The notes beneath the pieces are model-generated. The model was not told where the DNA came from. It saw nothing but the letters and a program-made list of their open reading frames with translations, and ran no database searches. A DNA stretch of 64,000 bases from positions 496,001 to 560,000 of the forward strand of contig NZ_BCNW01000001.1 in NCBI RefSeq assembly GCF_001571385.1, in the 5' to 3' direction. The position numbers and the translations under genes are program-made. This stretch comes from Methanofollis ethanolicus. GTDB lineage: Archaea; Halobacteriota; Methanomicrobia; Methanomicrobiales; Methanofollaceae. Of this stretch, positions 18,449 to 27,142 are shown piece by piece; the stretch's first letter is position 1, and each line of letters opens with the position of its first letter.

Positions 18449-19333
18449 ATGGCACACCGTCCCGGAGACGACCGGTCTGCCCTGAAGGTGGCGGTCCTCC
18501 TGACCGCCGGGTATCTCCTGGTCGAGGTGGCAGGCGGGATCGTCACCGGTTCACTCGCCCTCCTCGGCGACGCCGGCCACATGTTCAGCGACGTCGTCGC
18601 CCTCCTCCTCGCCCTCGGCGCCCTCATGATCGCGGAGCGCCTGCCGACGAAGGAGAAGACTTTCGGCTACCACAGGGTCGAGATCTTCGTCGCCTTCATC
18701 AACGGCCTCGTCCTCGTCCTCCTCTCCGCCGGGATCCTGAGGGAGGCGGTGCTCAGGTTCCTCTCCCCGGTGCCGATCGAGGGGGCGACGATGGGGGTGA
18801 TCGGCGGCCTCGGCCTTGCCGTCAATCTCTATGTCGCCTGGACCCTCTCGGGAAGAGTCAACCTGACGGTGCGGAGCGCCTACCTCCATGTCCTCTCCGA
18901 CACCCTCACCTCGGTGGCGGTCATCGTCGCCGCCGTCTGGATCGCCCTCACCGGCCAGACCCTTGTCGACCCCCTCCTCTCCGGGGCGATCGCCCTCCTG
19001 ATACTCGGGAACGCCGCTCTCCTCCTGCGGGAGACGGCGGGCATCCTCCTCCAGTACGCCCCGCCCGGCATCGATCTCGACGAGGTGGTGCGGGCGATGG
19101 AGGCGGTGGAGGGCGTGGACGGCGTCCACAACGTCCATCTCTGGACCCTCTGCTCGCACATCAATATCCTGGACGCGCACGTCGTCACCTGCGTCCCCGA
19201 CCTCGCCGGTCTGGAGGCGGTAAAAGAGGAGATCAGGGAGAGGCTCGCACGCTTCGAGGTCGGCTACAGCACCCTGGAGTTCGAGACCGAGCCCTGCGCC
19301 GGGGCGGACGTGGTTTCGAGGATCGAGGTGTAG
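18449..19333 (+). CDS. Cation diffusion facilitator family transporter
   Basis: 294 residues. Six membrane helices with the CDF metal sites GDAGHMFSDVVA (helix II) and HVLSDTLTS (helix V), each an HxxxD pair as in Zn/Cd exporters such as ZitB and CzcD. The cytoplasmic C-terminal domain (about 210-294) contains HNVHLWTLCSHINILDAHV, the usual ferredoxin-like metal sensor. Exports divalent metal in exchange for protons. A short His-rich loop is lacking. Confidence 0.88.
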   Translation: MAHRPGDDRSALKVAVLLTAGYLLVEVAGGIVTGSLALLGDAGHMFSDVVALLLALGALMIAERLPTKEKTFGYHRVEIFVAFINGLVLVLLSAGILREAVLRFLSPVPIEGATMGVIGGLGLAVNLYVAWTLSGRVNLTVRSAYLHVLSDTLTSVAVIVAAVWIALTGQTLVDPLLSGAIALLILGNAALLLRETAGILLQYAPPGIDLDEVVRAMEAVEGVDGVHNVHLWTLCSHINILDAHVVTCVPDLAGLEAVKEEIRERLARFEVGYSTLEFETEPCAGADVVSRIEV

Positions 19334-19337
19334 TCGG

Positions 19338-19620
19338 ATGTCTCTCCTCGATTCCATGGTATGCGGCGTGAACCAACCGCCTTCCCCCCATTCTACGCCG
19401 GGGGACTGCTCGAAAGCCTGGCGGCTTTCTCATGCTCCCTTCGGTCGCCGCCCCCGGACCCCCGACATTAGGATAGGACCGGGGAAGAACGAACTGGAGG
19501 TCTTGACGGGGAGAATCCATCCCACCCCAATCCTGAGCGGGGGTTCGGGGGCGTAGTCCCCCGACGCGGGACGAAAGAGCCATTAATTGATCAGGGGACT
19601 CTGGGGGGAAGGCAGCGGGT
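19338..19620. repeat. Intergenic hairpin repeat copy R2 (inverted relative to R10)
   Basis: No gene lies between 19334 and 19710. Two arms are visible: CGCCGGGGGACT (about 19397) and GGGGGTTCGGGGGCGTAGTC (about 19539). Reverse-complemented, the segment 19450-19560 matches 56735-56850 closely, including a shared CTCAGGATTGGGGTGGGATG block. The first hairpin loop carries about 45 extra bases containing a small palindrome (AAAGCCTGGCGGCTTT). Confidence 0.65.
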
Positions 19621-19710
19621 CCGCACTTCCCGTCATAGGATAATCGGGATATATCAGCCCGAGGATCTCTCCAGAGTCTAACATTCTGACCCTGGAGTCC
19701 TGACGCCCCC

Positions 19711-20124
19711 CTACGCGCTCTCCGTCCCGAACCGCAGATCGATCCACCGGCAGATCTCGTCCCTCACCCTGCGGAACCCGTCGAGCACCGCGTCCTCCGG
19801 GCCGTCGAGGGCGCGGGGGTCGTCGAAGGCCTCGTGGATGGTCGTCGTCGCCCAGGGGAACATCGGGCAGACGCCGCCCTCGCAGACGGTCACGACGACG
19901 TCCATCTGCTGCCCGAAATATTCGGTGAGGGGCTTCGCCCGCTGGGCCGAGATGTCGACCCCGATCTCGGCCATCACCGCCACGGCCCGCGGGTCGAGGG
20001 CGTCGGGCTGCATGCCGGCGGAGTGGGCCTCGTAGCGGTCGCCGTAGTGCGCCCGCATGTAGCCCTCGGCCATCTGGGATCGGGCGGCATTGTGCGTGCA
20101 GATGAAGAGCACCGTCTCTTTCAT
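19711..20124 (-). CDS. arsC: Arsenate reductase / low-molecular-weight phosphotyrosine phosphatase family
   Basis: 137 residues from ATG 20124 with an AGGAGAG binding site. The P-loop CTHNAARS (Cys about residue 10) is followed by the second pair of cysteines in VCEGGVCPMFP, as in thioredoxin-coupled arsenate reductases of the Bacillus type. It reduces arsenate to arsenite in the cytoplasm. The nearby broken permease/arsR pair fits an arsenic-type locus, though no ArsB/Acr3 exporter is present. Confidence 0.85.
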   Translation of the reverse strand: MKETVLFICTHNAARSQMAEGYMRAHYGDRYEAHSAGMQPDALDPRAVAVMAEIGVDISAQRAKPLTEYFGQQMDVVVTVCEGGVCPMFPWATTTIHEAFDDPRALDGPEDAVLDGFRRVRDEICRWIDLRFGTESA

Positions 20125-20235
20125 GCTCTCCTCTTGGCCCGGTCGGTTATAATGGTCTCGCATGGTCGCAGGCCCCCTCCCCGCCGGCGCCCGGGAGATC
20201 AAAATATGGAGAAAAGGGCTCCCTAGAAACCCCCG

Positions 20236-20440
20236 CGTGAGAGTACTTCTTGGAGAGATAACTGGAGACATCCTGTTCTTGTGTGCTGGTTCTAGGGGGC
20301 TGCCGCCCCCCAGACCCCCTACCATTAGGATAGGGGATGGAGGGTAGTCTCCTCTTCAAAATGCAGGATTTACCCCTTCAAGGTCCAATCCCGAGTGGGG
20401 GTCCGGGGGCGTAGTCCCCCGGCTAGATCCTGAGGGAAGC
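20236..20440. repeat. Intergenic hairpin repeat copy R3
   Basis: Opens with GAGAGTACTTCTTGG, then the first hairpin AGGGGGCTGCCGCCCCCCAG (about 20294), a spacer of about 75 bases with the motif CATTAGGATAGG, and the second hairpin GGGGGTCCGGGGGCGTAGTC (about 20397). The gap 20125-20540 otherwise holds nothing I recognise. Confidence 0.65.
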
Positions 20441-20540
20441 AGTGGATCCGCGTATATCTTCCTGGGATCAGGGGATCCATCGATCCTAGTATGAGGATTT
20501 CAACGAAGCCGAGAAAAGAGAAAATCCGGCGACGGCCATC

Positions 20541-20876
20541 TCAGACCGCCTCCCGCAGGGCAGAGACGACCCGCGCGATCTCGTCGTACCGCACCTCTGC
20601 CATGCCGTTCTTGACGATGCCGAGGTCGGTTGCCACGATATGGGCGTCCGGCACGATCCCGAGGCCTTCGAGTTTCTTTCTCCCGCAGGCGTCGGTGCAG
20701 CCGTCGAGGGCGATCACCCGGCAGCCTGCCGGGACGGCGCCTGCATCCAGGCGTCCGGCCGGGACGGCGTCGTCGAGGGCCGAGGGGTGGCGCTGCCTGA
20801 AGGCCGACGCCGCCTGCGTCGTCAGCCTCCCGGTGTTCGAGACACCCGAACAGGTCACCAGCACCCATCCGGCCAC
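20541..20876 (-). CDS. Putative zinc-binding protein, DGC-domain type
   Basis: 111 residues. Conserved cysteines in VTCSGVSNTGRLT and LDGCTDACGRKKLE are the DGC-domain pattern (Asp-Gly-Cys). Paralogous to the next gene upstream, with which it lies 4 nt apart. DGC proteins are small soluble redox or metal-binding proteins of uncertain role, often near selenium/arsenic or permease genes. Confidence 0.75.
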   Translation of the reverse strand: MAGWVLVTCSGVSNTGRLTTQAASAFRQRHPSALDDAVPAGRLDAGAVPAGCRVIALDGCTDACGRKKLEGLGIVPDAHIVATDLGIVKNGMAEVRYDEIARVVSALREAV

Positions 20877-20880
20877 GGGC

Positions 20881-21342
20881 TCACTCCCCGCCGCACCCGC
20901 ACCCGCAGCCGCCCTCGGGGAGGTCGCGGCACCTCTTTGCCTTTCCCTTCCCTTCCCAGGCGGCGCAGACGACCTTCTCGATCTCCTCTTCGGAGATCTC
21001 GAAGTCGTGGGTCTTTGTGATCCCCTGTTCCGTGGCGACGATCACCTGGGTGGGTGTGATCCCCTGGGCCTCCGCGATCTTCGAGGCGCAGGCGACAGGG
21101 CACCCGTCCAGGACGACGACCTCGTCGGCCTCCGCGCACTTCCCCTTCACCGTGCCGGCGCCCGTGGCAAGTTGCGCCGTGCAGGCTGGACTGCCGAAGC
21201 CCTCGACAAGGAGCTGGATCGCGGCGATGTTCGTGATCTGCCCGACATTGGAGGCGCCGGCGCAGGCGAAGATGATTCTCTTCTTCCCGTCGCCCTCTCC
21301 GCAGTCGCCGCCGCAGGTGCAGCCACAGCCACATTCACCCAT
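20881..21342 (-). CDS. Cysteine-rich putative zinc-binding protein, DGC-domain type
   Basis: 153 residues. The core FACAGASNVGQIT ... LDGCPVACASKIAEAQG matches its neighbour, but both ends are extended by Cys/Gly-rich tails: CGCGCTCGGDCG at the start and GGCGCGCGGE at the end. Fourteen or so cysteines suggest binding of several metal ions. The start overlaps the stop of the redox disulfide gene by one base, so the four genes 20541-21840 are one operon. Confidence 0.78.
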   Translation of the reverse strand: MGECGCGCTCGGDCGEGDGKKRIIFACAGASNVGQITNIAAIQLLVEGFGSPACTAQLATGAGTVKGKCAEADEVVVLDGCPVACASKIAEAQGITPTQVIVATEQGITKTHDFEISEEEIEKVVCAAWEGKGKAKRCRDLPEGGCGCGCGGE

Positions 21343-21584
21343 CAGGCCACCTCAGAGAGGAGTTCCTTGACCTCGTCGACGGTCGGGACGCGGCCCTCGA
21401 CCACGACCTCGCCGTTCACCGCGAGCGCCGGGGTGAGCATGACGCCCTGGTCGGTGATCGCGTCGATCTCCTCGACCTTGACGACCTCGACCTCTGCCCC
21501 GAGTTCTTTCACCGCTGCTTCGACGTTCTTTGCCGTTCTCATGCACTTTGCACAACCTGTGCCGAATATCTCAATCTCTGTCAT
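21342..21584 (-). CDS. Redox-active disulfide protein, thioredoxin fold
   Basis: 80 residues. Typical small archaeal TIGR00412 protein: IEIFGTGCAKCMRTAKN with a CxxC pair (about residues 11-14), then MLTPALAVNGEVVVEGRVPT with the cis-proline. Probably a thiol-disulfide donor or metal chaperone working with the neighbouring Cys-rich proteins. Start overlaps the preceding gene by 14 nt. Confidence 0.88.
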   Translation of the reverse strand: MTEIEIFGTGCAKCMRTAKNVEAAVKELGAEVEVVKVEEIDAITDQGVMLTPALAVNGEVVVEGRVPTVDEVKELLSEVA

Positions 21585-21840
21585 GGTTTTTCACCTCAGT
21601 CTGGTAGACCGCGAGGAGCGCCTCTCCGTACATCTTTTCCGCGCTCTTCGGGATATAATTGTAGACCTTTGTTCTCTTCACCAGTTCATCGGAGAGGCGG
21701 ACCTCGGAGGCGAGCCCGAGTGCCTCCACATCCGCGATGACTTTATCAAGCATCGAGAGCCCGACGACGACACCGCCGACGTCCACCTGCCTGATGCGCC
21801 GCAACGCCTCTGCCGCACAGCATGGTCTGTCTTCGTGCAT
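21571..21840 (-). CDS. Small conserved-looking protein of a redox/metal operon
   Basis: 89 residues from ATG 21840, just downstream of the permease remnant. Begins MHEDRPCCAAEALRRI with a CC pair, then a regular alpha/beta pattern ending KVYNYIPKSAEKMYGEALLAVY. I do not know its name. The longer open frame that runs upstream to 22581 is made of shifted permease sequence. Its operon position suggests a role with the thioredoxin-like protein and the permease. Confidence 0.7.
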   Translation of the reverse strand: MHEDRPCCAAEALRRIRQVDVGGVVVGLSMLDKVIADVEALGLASEVRLSDELVKRTKVYNYIPKSAEKMYGEALLAVYQTEVKNHDRD

Positions 21841-21848
21841 GATTTTTT

Positions 21849-22170
21849 TCACCCCACGATGTTTCCGTACACGAACCCGGCGAGGGCCGAGAAGAGGATG
21901 ACGAGCACGGCGTACACCGCTGTCTTCCTCGCCCCCATCACCCGCGAGATGACCGGGAGGGAGGGCAGGCTCACGCTCGGCCCGGCAAGGAGCAGGGCGA
22001 GCGCGGGCCCGCCGGCCATCCCGCCCGAGCTGTAGCCGAAGGTCGTGCCGATTGACCGGCACCTCCAGGAGGGTCGGCAGGTACAGGATGCCCCCGACGA
22101 TTGCCGCGAGCAGGGTCGCCCCGTTCGAGGTGTCCCCGAAGTACGGGGCGAAGGTCCCGGGGGCCTCACG
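21849..22170 (-). pseudogene. COG0701-type permease, 5' truncated and frameshifted
   Basis: Only the last third of a UPF0718/DUF318 permease remains. One frame reads GATLLAAIVGGILYLPTLLEVP; after an extra base near 22052 a second frame continues GGPALALLLAGPSVSLPSL and two helices to the stop at 21849. The match to the family begins abruptly near 22150. The opposite strand there is arsR, also lacking its 5' end, so a deletion removed the divergent promoter region and both starts. Confidence 0.7.
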
Positions 22171-22200
22171 CGCCTGCTCCCCGACGGGGAGACGCTCGCC

Positions 22201-22458
22201 GTGCGGTCGCAGCAGTTCCACGCCCTCTCCGATACCGTGCGCCTGAAGATCCTCCTCCTCCTTGCCGTCCAGCCCCTCTGCGTCTGCGTGATCAGGGAGG
22301 TGGTCGCGGTCGCCGACTCGCGCCTCTCGTACCCCCTCAGCGTGCTCAAAAAAGCCGGCCTTATTGCAGGAGAATCTCGCAGGAACGGGATCATCTACTC
22401 CCTCACCGTAGAGGGCGAGACGTTTGCCGCCATCCGTGCCGGTCAGGGGAGGGCATAG
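22201..22458 (+). pseudogene. ArsR-family regulator, probably N-terminally truncated
   Basis: 85 codons from GTG 22201 (GGGGAG nine bases before it); in-frame similarity to ArsR proteins (LTRLLPDGETL) begins upstream of that codon and no good start is present there. The HTH is LKILLLLAVQPLCVCVIREVV with the CVC metal-sensing motif, then LSYPLSVLKKAGLI and the wing. It may still be translated as a short protein, but the promoter was probably lost. It overlaps the convergent membrane gene by 16 nt. Confidence 0.6.
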
Positions 22459-22916
22459 ACCGCCGCAAGCCCGAGGACGACATACTCGATGAAGATCGCC
22501 CGCGGGACAGGCAGCAGGGGGACGCTGCCCGTACTCATGCGGTGTGCGGTGACAAGTGCGTCGGCGATGCCGCAGAGCCATGCGCCCGCGGCGATGAGGC
22601 CGCCGATCGCCGACACCTCTTTCAGCCCGAAGGCGCAGAGGACACAGACAAGAAATCCTTTTCCCGGATTGCCGTTGACGACCTGGCCGAGTCCCGGCAT
22701 CACCGCCGAGCAGACGGCCGGGATATATGTTTTTCCTCCGGCCGCGAGGCGCGGGCCGATGGCCGGGACGACCAGGAGAGCGATGACTCCGGCGGCGGCC
22801 CAGAGCAGGCTCTCCTGCAGGGGGGTGCGGGAGGCCGCGGCGGCGATGAAGGGCGTGAGGGCCATGAGGGCGAGGGGAAGGATGAGGACACGTCCCCGGA
22901 CCGGCTGTTGCAGCAT
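22443..22916 (-). CDS. Small polytopic membrane protein
   Basis: 157 residues with about four helices. The segment VMPGLGQVVNGNPGKGFLV resembles the PGLGQ...G...KG motif of TM2/DUF5683-like membrane proteins. The AT-rich sequence upstream (22917-22985) provides a TATA-like TTATATCAA. No partner is evident; divergent from the transglutaminase-like gene. Confidence 0.65.
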   Translation of the reverse strand: MLQQPVRGRVLILPLALMALTPFIAAAASRTPLQESLLWAAAGVIALLVVPAIGPRLAAGGKTYIPAVCSAVMPGLGQVVNGNPGKGFLVCVLCAFGLKEVSAIGGLIAAGAWLCGIADALVTAHRMSTGSVPLLPVPRAIFIEYVVLGLAAVYALP

Positions 22917-23031
22917 AATATTATGATGTTATATCAATCATTTGATTTTTAAGTTTCACCTATTTGACATGATTTAAATATTTTGTTCAATTATATGTGT
23001 ATATTCAGCATCCTCCCGATGTATCTGGAAT

Positions 23032-23994
23032 TTGCATATGGATCGCCAGGACATACTATCGATTCTCACCGGGGTCGTCATCGTACTCGTCATCGCCCTT
23101 GTCGTCAAACCGGCACTCTACGGGGGGCCTGGCGGCGGCGATACGCCGGGCGCTCTCCCCACGCCCGCACCTGCGGTGACAGACCCCGACCCGACCCTTC
23201 TCCCTGCCGGGAAGGAGATTGTCAGGGAGTTCAGGTGGACCGCCATCGACGGCGGCGTCCAGACAGCCACACTGGAAATACCGTCTTCCCTCTTTGATCG
23301 GGAGAGGGAGACGCCGCGTCTTCCCGACCACGCGTCCTGGGGGAGGTACGCCCTCTCGGACGACGAACGCCCGTACCTCGAGGACCTTGTCGGTCAGATC
23401 GCTTCCCCCCGTTTCAACACCCCCGACGGGGACTACTGGCGGGTGATGGACGTCCTCTTCTTCGTCCAGCAACTCCCGTACTCCTCCGACGACACACCTG
23501 CGAGTTACACCGGAGGCGCGGTCCCGGCGCATGCCCTGCATGTTGCCGACGGCGTCGAGTATCCGAAATATCCTGTCGAGACCCTTGTCGACGGGAAAGG
23601 GGACTGCGAGGACTCGTCTATCCTCGCCGCCGCCCTCCTCAGCCTCATGGACTATGACGTGGTCCTCCTGGGGTACTCCGACCACATGGCCGTCGGTGTG
23701 CAGATGACGGGGTTCGGCCCGTACTATGCCGGCTATACACCGAAATACTATGATTTCGGCGGCAAGCGCTACTACTACGTCGAGACGACCAACTATATCC
23801 AGCTCCCGAGGACCCGGCCGGGGAATGTTGACCGCTGGGGGAAGCCGTTCCCTGTCGGCGATACGACCGACGGTTCGATCAAGAGCGTGAAATCGGAGAC
23901 CCCGACCGTGATCCCCCTCCATTATATCGTCAGGCCCGCGCGCCACACGGTCCGCCCGGCCGATCCTCTTCCCGGAGGTGAGGGCTGGTGGTGA
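23032..23994 (+). CDS. Membrane-anchored transglutaminase-like protein
   Basis: 320 residues (ATG 23032; ATG 23038 equally possible). One N-terminal helix (about 8-28) then a Pro-rich linker and an extracytoplasmic domain. The transglutaminase-like core shows KGDCEDSSILAAALL with the catalytic Cys in the family's GDCED position, the His in YSDHMAVGV and the Asp partner probably near YYVETTN. Archaeal members are thought to be surface cysteine peptidases or transferases. The stop overlaps the next gene by 7 nt. Confidence 0.8.
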   Translation: MHMDRQDILSILTGVVIVLVIALVVKPALYGGPGGGDTPGALPTPAPAVTDPDPTLLPAGKEIVREFRWTAIDGGVQTATLEIPSSLFDRERETPRLPDHASWGRYALSDDERPYLEDLVGQIASPRFNTPDGDYWRVMDVLFFVQQLPYSSDDTPASYTGGAVPAHALHVADGVEYPKYPVETLVDGKGDCEDSSILAAALLSLMDYDVVLLGYSDHMAVGVQMTGFGPYYAGYTPKYYDFGGKRYYYVETTNYIQLPRTRPGNVDRWGKPFPVGDTTDGSIKSVKSETPTVIPLHYIVRPARHTVRPADPLPGGEGWW

Positions 23995-24665
23995 ACCTGA
24001 AGATGCCGGGCCCTGAGGAGATCGCCCTGAAGGTCGGTGAACTGAAGGCAAAGCTCTCCGGTCTGCAGGTCTCGGACCTGAAGGCACTCGGGTCGAAGGT
24101 GCCCGCACTGAAGAAACCGGCGCTGACGCCGAAGATGCGGAAGGCGCTGACCACCTGCGGGATCGCGGTGGCGGTGCTGGTCGTCGCCTTCGTCGGGTGG
24201 AATCTGTTCCACGCGGCTGAACAGCACCACGAGGTCAGGGTGCTCGGGGATGCCATTGCGTCGTCTGAAGCCGATCTTGCCGGCCTGGACAGGGAAGTCT
24301 CCGCCCTCATCGGTTCTGTCGGCAGAGCCCCGTCTCTCAAGGAATCCGATACCTATATGGCGACATTCAAGGACCTGGCCGACCGGGGCGTCGCCACAAC
24401 CGCCCGGCACCTGCAGGCGATCGAGGGGATTGCCGTCCCCGAAGCCCACGAAGGCGTCAGGGAAGCATATCTGCAGGCCCTCGACCACCTGAACCGTGCC
24501 TACACACTCTGGTCCGCGTCGGCGACGGCCTACGACCTCAGGCACTATGGCGAGGCGGAAAAACAGATTGGAGAGGCTGACCGGGAATGGCAGGCATATG
24601 AACTGGCCATCAACGACTATAACCGGGAAATCATTCTCAGCCAGGAAAAAAGAGAAGGGTCCTGA
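23988..24665 (+). CDS. Membrane protein with cytoplasmic helical start and extracytoplasmic coiled coil
   Basis: 225 residues. Residues 1-55 form Leu/Lys/Val-rich helix, one helix at about 58-78 crosses the membrane, and the rest is mostly helical with coiled-coil pattern (HEVRVLGDAIASSEADLAGL, YGEAEKQIGEADREWQAYEL). No family recognised. Coupled to the transglutaminase-like gene, so the two probably act together at the envelope. Confidence 0.7.
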   Translation: MVNLKMPGPEEIALKVGELKAKLSGLQVSDLKALGSKVPALKKPALTPKMRKALTTCGIAVAVLVVAFVGWNLFHAAEQHHEVRVLGDAIASSEADLAGLDREVSALIGSVGRAPSLKESDTYMATFKDLADRGVATTARHLQAIEGIAVPEAHEGVREAYLQALDHLNRAYTLWSASATAYDLRHYGEAEKQIGEADREWQAYELAINDYNREIILSQEKREGS

Positions 24666-24670
24666 CCTAC

Positions 24671-24960
24671 GGCTCTGTAGAATCGGGCATGAGTCCCTGA
24701 GGACTCAGGCATACGCGATGAAAATTGTTCTTTGGGGTCTGCTGGTCAACGTGCCTTCCTCTACGCTTGCACCGGGGGACTACCTTGAAGACCTTCGGTC
24801 TTCTCGTTGCCCCCGGACCCCCGACATTGCGATAGGGCCGGGAAGGCAGATACGGAGATTCCATCTCTGAAAAGGGATGCTCAATGAGAGTCAGAGTCCC
24901 GTGCGAACCTGCAGAGTCGTTCTTCGAGATCATTTTCATGGTAAACCCTCACCTTTTCCG
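24671..24960. repeat. Intergenic repeat copy R4 with 250-base similarity to 30491-30745
   Basis: The segment CTCTGTAGAATCGGGCATGA ... through GATCATTTTCATGG aligns with 30491-30740 along its length. The central hairpin ACCGGGGGACT...GCCCCCGGACCCCCG (24770-24830) carries an inserted loop ACCTTGAAGACCTTCGGTCT that is the reverse complement of the insertion in R10 at about 56846. Confidence 0.6.
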
Positions 24961-24984
24961 TGTATGAACGTGACCCAACCGCCT

Positions 24985-25150
24985 TCCTCCATCTTCGCAC
25001 CGGGGGACTTTTGCCCCCGGACCTCGAAAATCAAAGATTTTCTCGAACTCGCTAACGCTCGTTCCCCGCGCGAGGATTGGACCTCAAAAGGGCAAACGTG
25101 CATCTTGAAGAGGGGGGTGGCAGCCCCCCGGACGAGACACTCCAGAATAG
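24985..25150. repeat. Intergenic hairpin repeat copy R5
   Basis: First hairpin ACCGGGGGACTTTTGCCCCC (about 25007), then a second small palindrome TCGAAAATCAAAGATTTTCTCGA in its flank, then GGGGGGTGGCAGCCCCCCGG (about 25113). No gene is seen between 24666 and 25169. Confidence 0.6.
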
Positions 25151-25169
25151 GATTTCTACAGAGCCTGAT

Positions 25170-25835
25170 CTACACCAGATATTTTTCCGGCACCTTGATC
25201 ACGAGAGAGAAGGAACTGATCTGATCCTTCTGGATCACGAAATAATAGTCCTTGAACCCCTCTCGCAGGAGAATTGTGCCTGAGTTCGCCGTATTCTCCA
25301 GTGTGCTGTTTTTGGGCTGCAAGAAATTTGCTCTATTCATGTTGACCTCGGCGACAAGGCGGTTCGGGTCCTCAGCGTCCCTGACCTCGACGCCGAACCG
25401 TGCAAGCTCCTTGATTTTTGCGTCGGCCGTGTAGTCGAGCTCCCAGTACGGGAAGGGGATGTGATAGATCTCGGTGGTCATCACCTTCCCTGCGTCTCTG
25501 GACGAGATCTTCGCGTACTCCTTCAGGGCCGTCTTGTCGACCTGCAGGTCGTTCGGCTGTTTCACCATGGTGGTGGTCGCCGTCACGGTGGGGGTGATGT
25601 GGTACGTGGCCGGGTCGACGAACTTCACATCATAGGGCTTTTTCCCGTCCCACTCCCCCGGCGGCGTCGGCACCGGCTGGGGGGTACCGGACCCCCCCTG
25701 AAGGGGAAGCGCCGGCGTGGGGGTCGGTGCCGGGGTCGGTTGCGCCTCGTCGCCGCCCGGTCCTGTGCACCCGCAGGCGAGAAGCGACAGGACGAGGACA
25801 CAACAGGCGAGAAGATCTCTCCTCTGCATATCCAT
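25170..25835 (-). CDS. Lipoprotein of unknown function
   Basis: 221 residues. Signal peptide with lipobox SLLACGC (Cys about 22), a Pro/Thr-rich linker, then a soluble domain of about 160 residues with YHIPFPYWELDYTADAKI and EVNMNRANF. The C-terminal half could be a beta-sandwich. Presumably tethered to the outer face of the membrane. No operon partner. Confidence 0.75.
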   Translation of the reverse strand: MDMQRRDLLACCVLVLSLLACGCTGPGGDEAQPTPAPTPTPALPLQGGSGTPQPVPTPPGEWDGKKPYDVKFVDPATYHITPTVTATTTMVKQPNDLQVDKTALKEYAKISSRDAGKVMTTEIYHIPFPYWELDYTADAKIKELARFGVEVRDAEDPNRLVAEVNMNRANFLQPKNSTLENTANSGTILLREGFKDYYFVIQKDQISSFSLVIKVPEKYLV

Positions 25836-25984
25836 CTATCGTCTCCGCTTTTATTAAGCCGTTTCCCGACCGATACCCGCCGGAGAGGCAGGGAGAAATC
25901 TGAAGCCCCATCTCCCCCTTACCGAAATGAGCATGTTTTTGTACTTCCTGGACCAGTATCATCCATCATCTCTCTGTCCTGTAG

Positions 25985-27142
25985 GTGTGCGATACAGTGG
26001 ACGACTGCCGTGTGTTGAGAAAGTTCTTTGCTCCCGAGTTTGTTTTTGGAGAAGGGGCGATGCGCCTTGCCGGCCAGTACGTCCTGAACTTCGGGACACG
26101 GAATGTCCTGCTCGTCACCGATCCGGGTATCCGCACCATGCCGTGGTTCGAGGAGATATGTACGGGTCTCGACGATGCGGGGGTCGCCTGGACCCTCTAC
26201 TCCGCCGTCTCCCCGAACCCGCGGTCGGGCGAGGTGATGGCCGGTGCCGGGGTCTATGCCGACGCCGGGTGCCGGGGGATCCTGGCCGTGGGCGGGGGAA
26301 GCGCAATAGACTGTGCCAAAGGGATCGGAGTCGTCTCCTCCAACCAGGACCATATCCTGACATTCGAGGGCGTGGACCGCGTGCCTCTGCCGGGGCCGCC
26401 CCTCATCTGCGTCCCGACAACGGCGGGGAGTGCCGCCGACGTCTCCCAGTTTGCGATCATCACAGACGAGCGTGCGCGGCGGAAAGCGGCCATCATCAGC
26501 AAGGCCCTTGTCCCCGACATCTCTCTTCTCGACCCCCTCCCTCTCGTCACCCTGCCGCGGGAGGTGACGGTCGCCTCGGGTATGGACGCCCTGAGCCACG
26601 CGATCGAGGCCTATGTCTCGAACGCGAGTTCTGCCATGACAGACCTCCATGCCCGCACCGCGATCGACCTCGCCGTCCGGTCCCTCCCTCTCGCGGCCAG
26701 TCGCCCCGCCGACCTCGACGCACGCTCCATGACGATGCTCGCATCCCTTCATGCCGGACTCGCTTTCTCCAATGCAAGCCTCGGGGCGGTCCACGCCATG
26801 GCGCATGCCGTCGGCGGCCTTCACGGCCTCTCCCACGGCCTTGCCAACGCTCTCCTCCTTGAGCATGTCGTCACCTACAACTATCCCGCAGCAGCAGAGC
26901 GGTACGGCGACATCGAGAGGATCATGGGACCTTGCGGAGACGGCGACACACACTCCCTTCCCGAACACCTCCACGAGTTCAGGTGTTCGCTCGACATCCA
27001 CGGCACCCTCCGCGAGACGGGGGCCGCGCCCGCCGAGATCCCTCTTCTGGTCAGGAGAGCGATGGCTGACCCCTGCATGGTGACCAACCCGCGGCGGCCG
27101 ACGGAAGACGAGATCGCGGAGGTCTATGAAGCAGCATTCTGA
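25985..27142 (+). CDS. Iron-containing alcohol dehydrogenase
   Basis: 385 residues. Rossmann-like half with AVGGGSAIDCAKGIG (NAD-binding GGGS) and PTTAGSAADVS, then the metal half with SGMDALSHAIEAY and AVHAMAHAVGGLHGLSHG, giving the Asp and three His iron ligands. It interconverts an alcohol and an aldehyde or ketone with NAD(P)H. Start is probably GTG 25985; other GTG codons follow closely. Overlaps the PAS gene by 17 nt. Confidence 0.88.
   Translation: MCDTVDDCRVLRKFFAPEFVFGEGAMRLAGQYVLNFGTRNVLLVTDPGIRTMPWFEEICTGLDDAGVAWTLYSAVSPNPRSGEVMAGAGVYADAGCRGILAVGGGSAIDCAKGIGVVSSNQDHILTFEGVDRVPLPGPPLICVPTTAGSAADVSQFAIITDERARRKAAIISKALVPDISLLDPLPLVTLPREVTVASGMDALSHAIEAYVSNASSAMTDLHARTAIDLAVRSLPLAASRPADLDARSMTMLASLHAGLAFSNASLGAVHAMAHAVGGLHGLSHGLANALLLEHVVTYNYPAAAERYGDIERIMGPCGDGDTHSLPEHLHEFRCSLDIHGTLRETGAAPAEIPLLVRRAMADPCMVTNPRRPTEDEIAEVYEAAF

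Noticed and set aside
21571-22581. 336-codon minus-strand frame
   Set aside because: Its first part is antisense to arsR and shifted permease sequence; only the last 89 codons are a gene.
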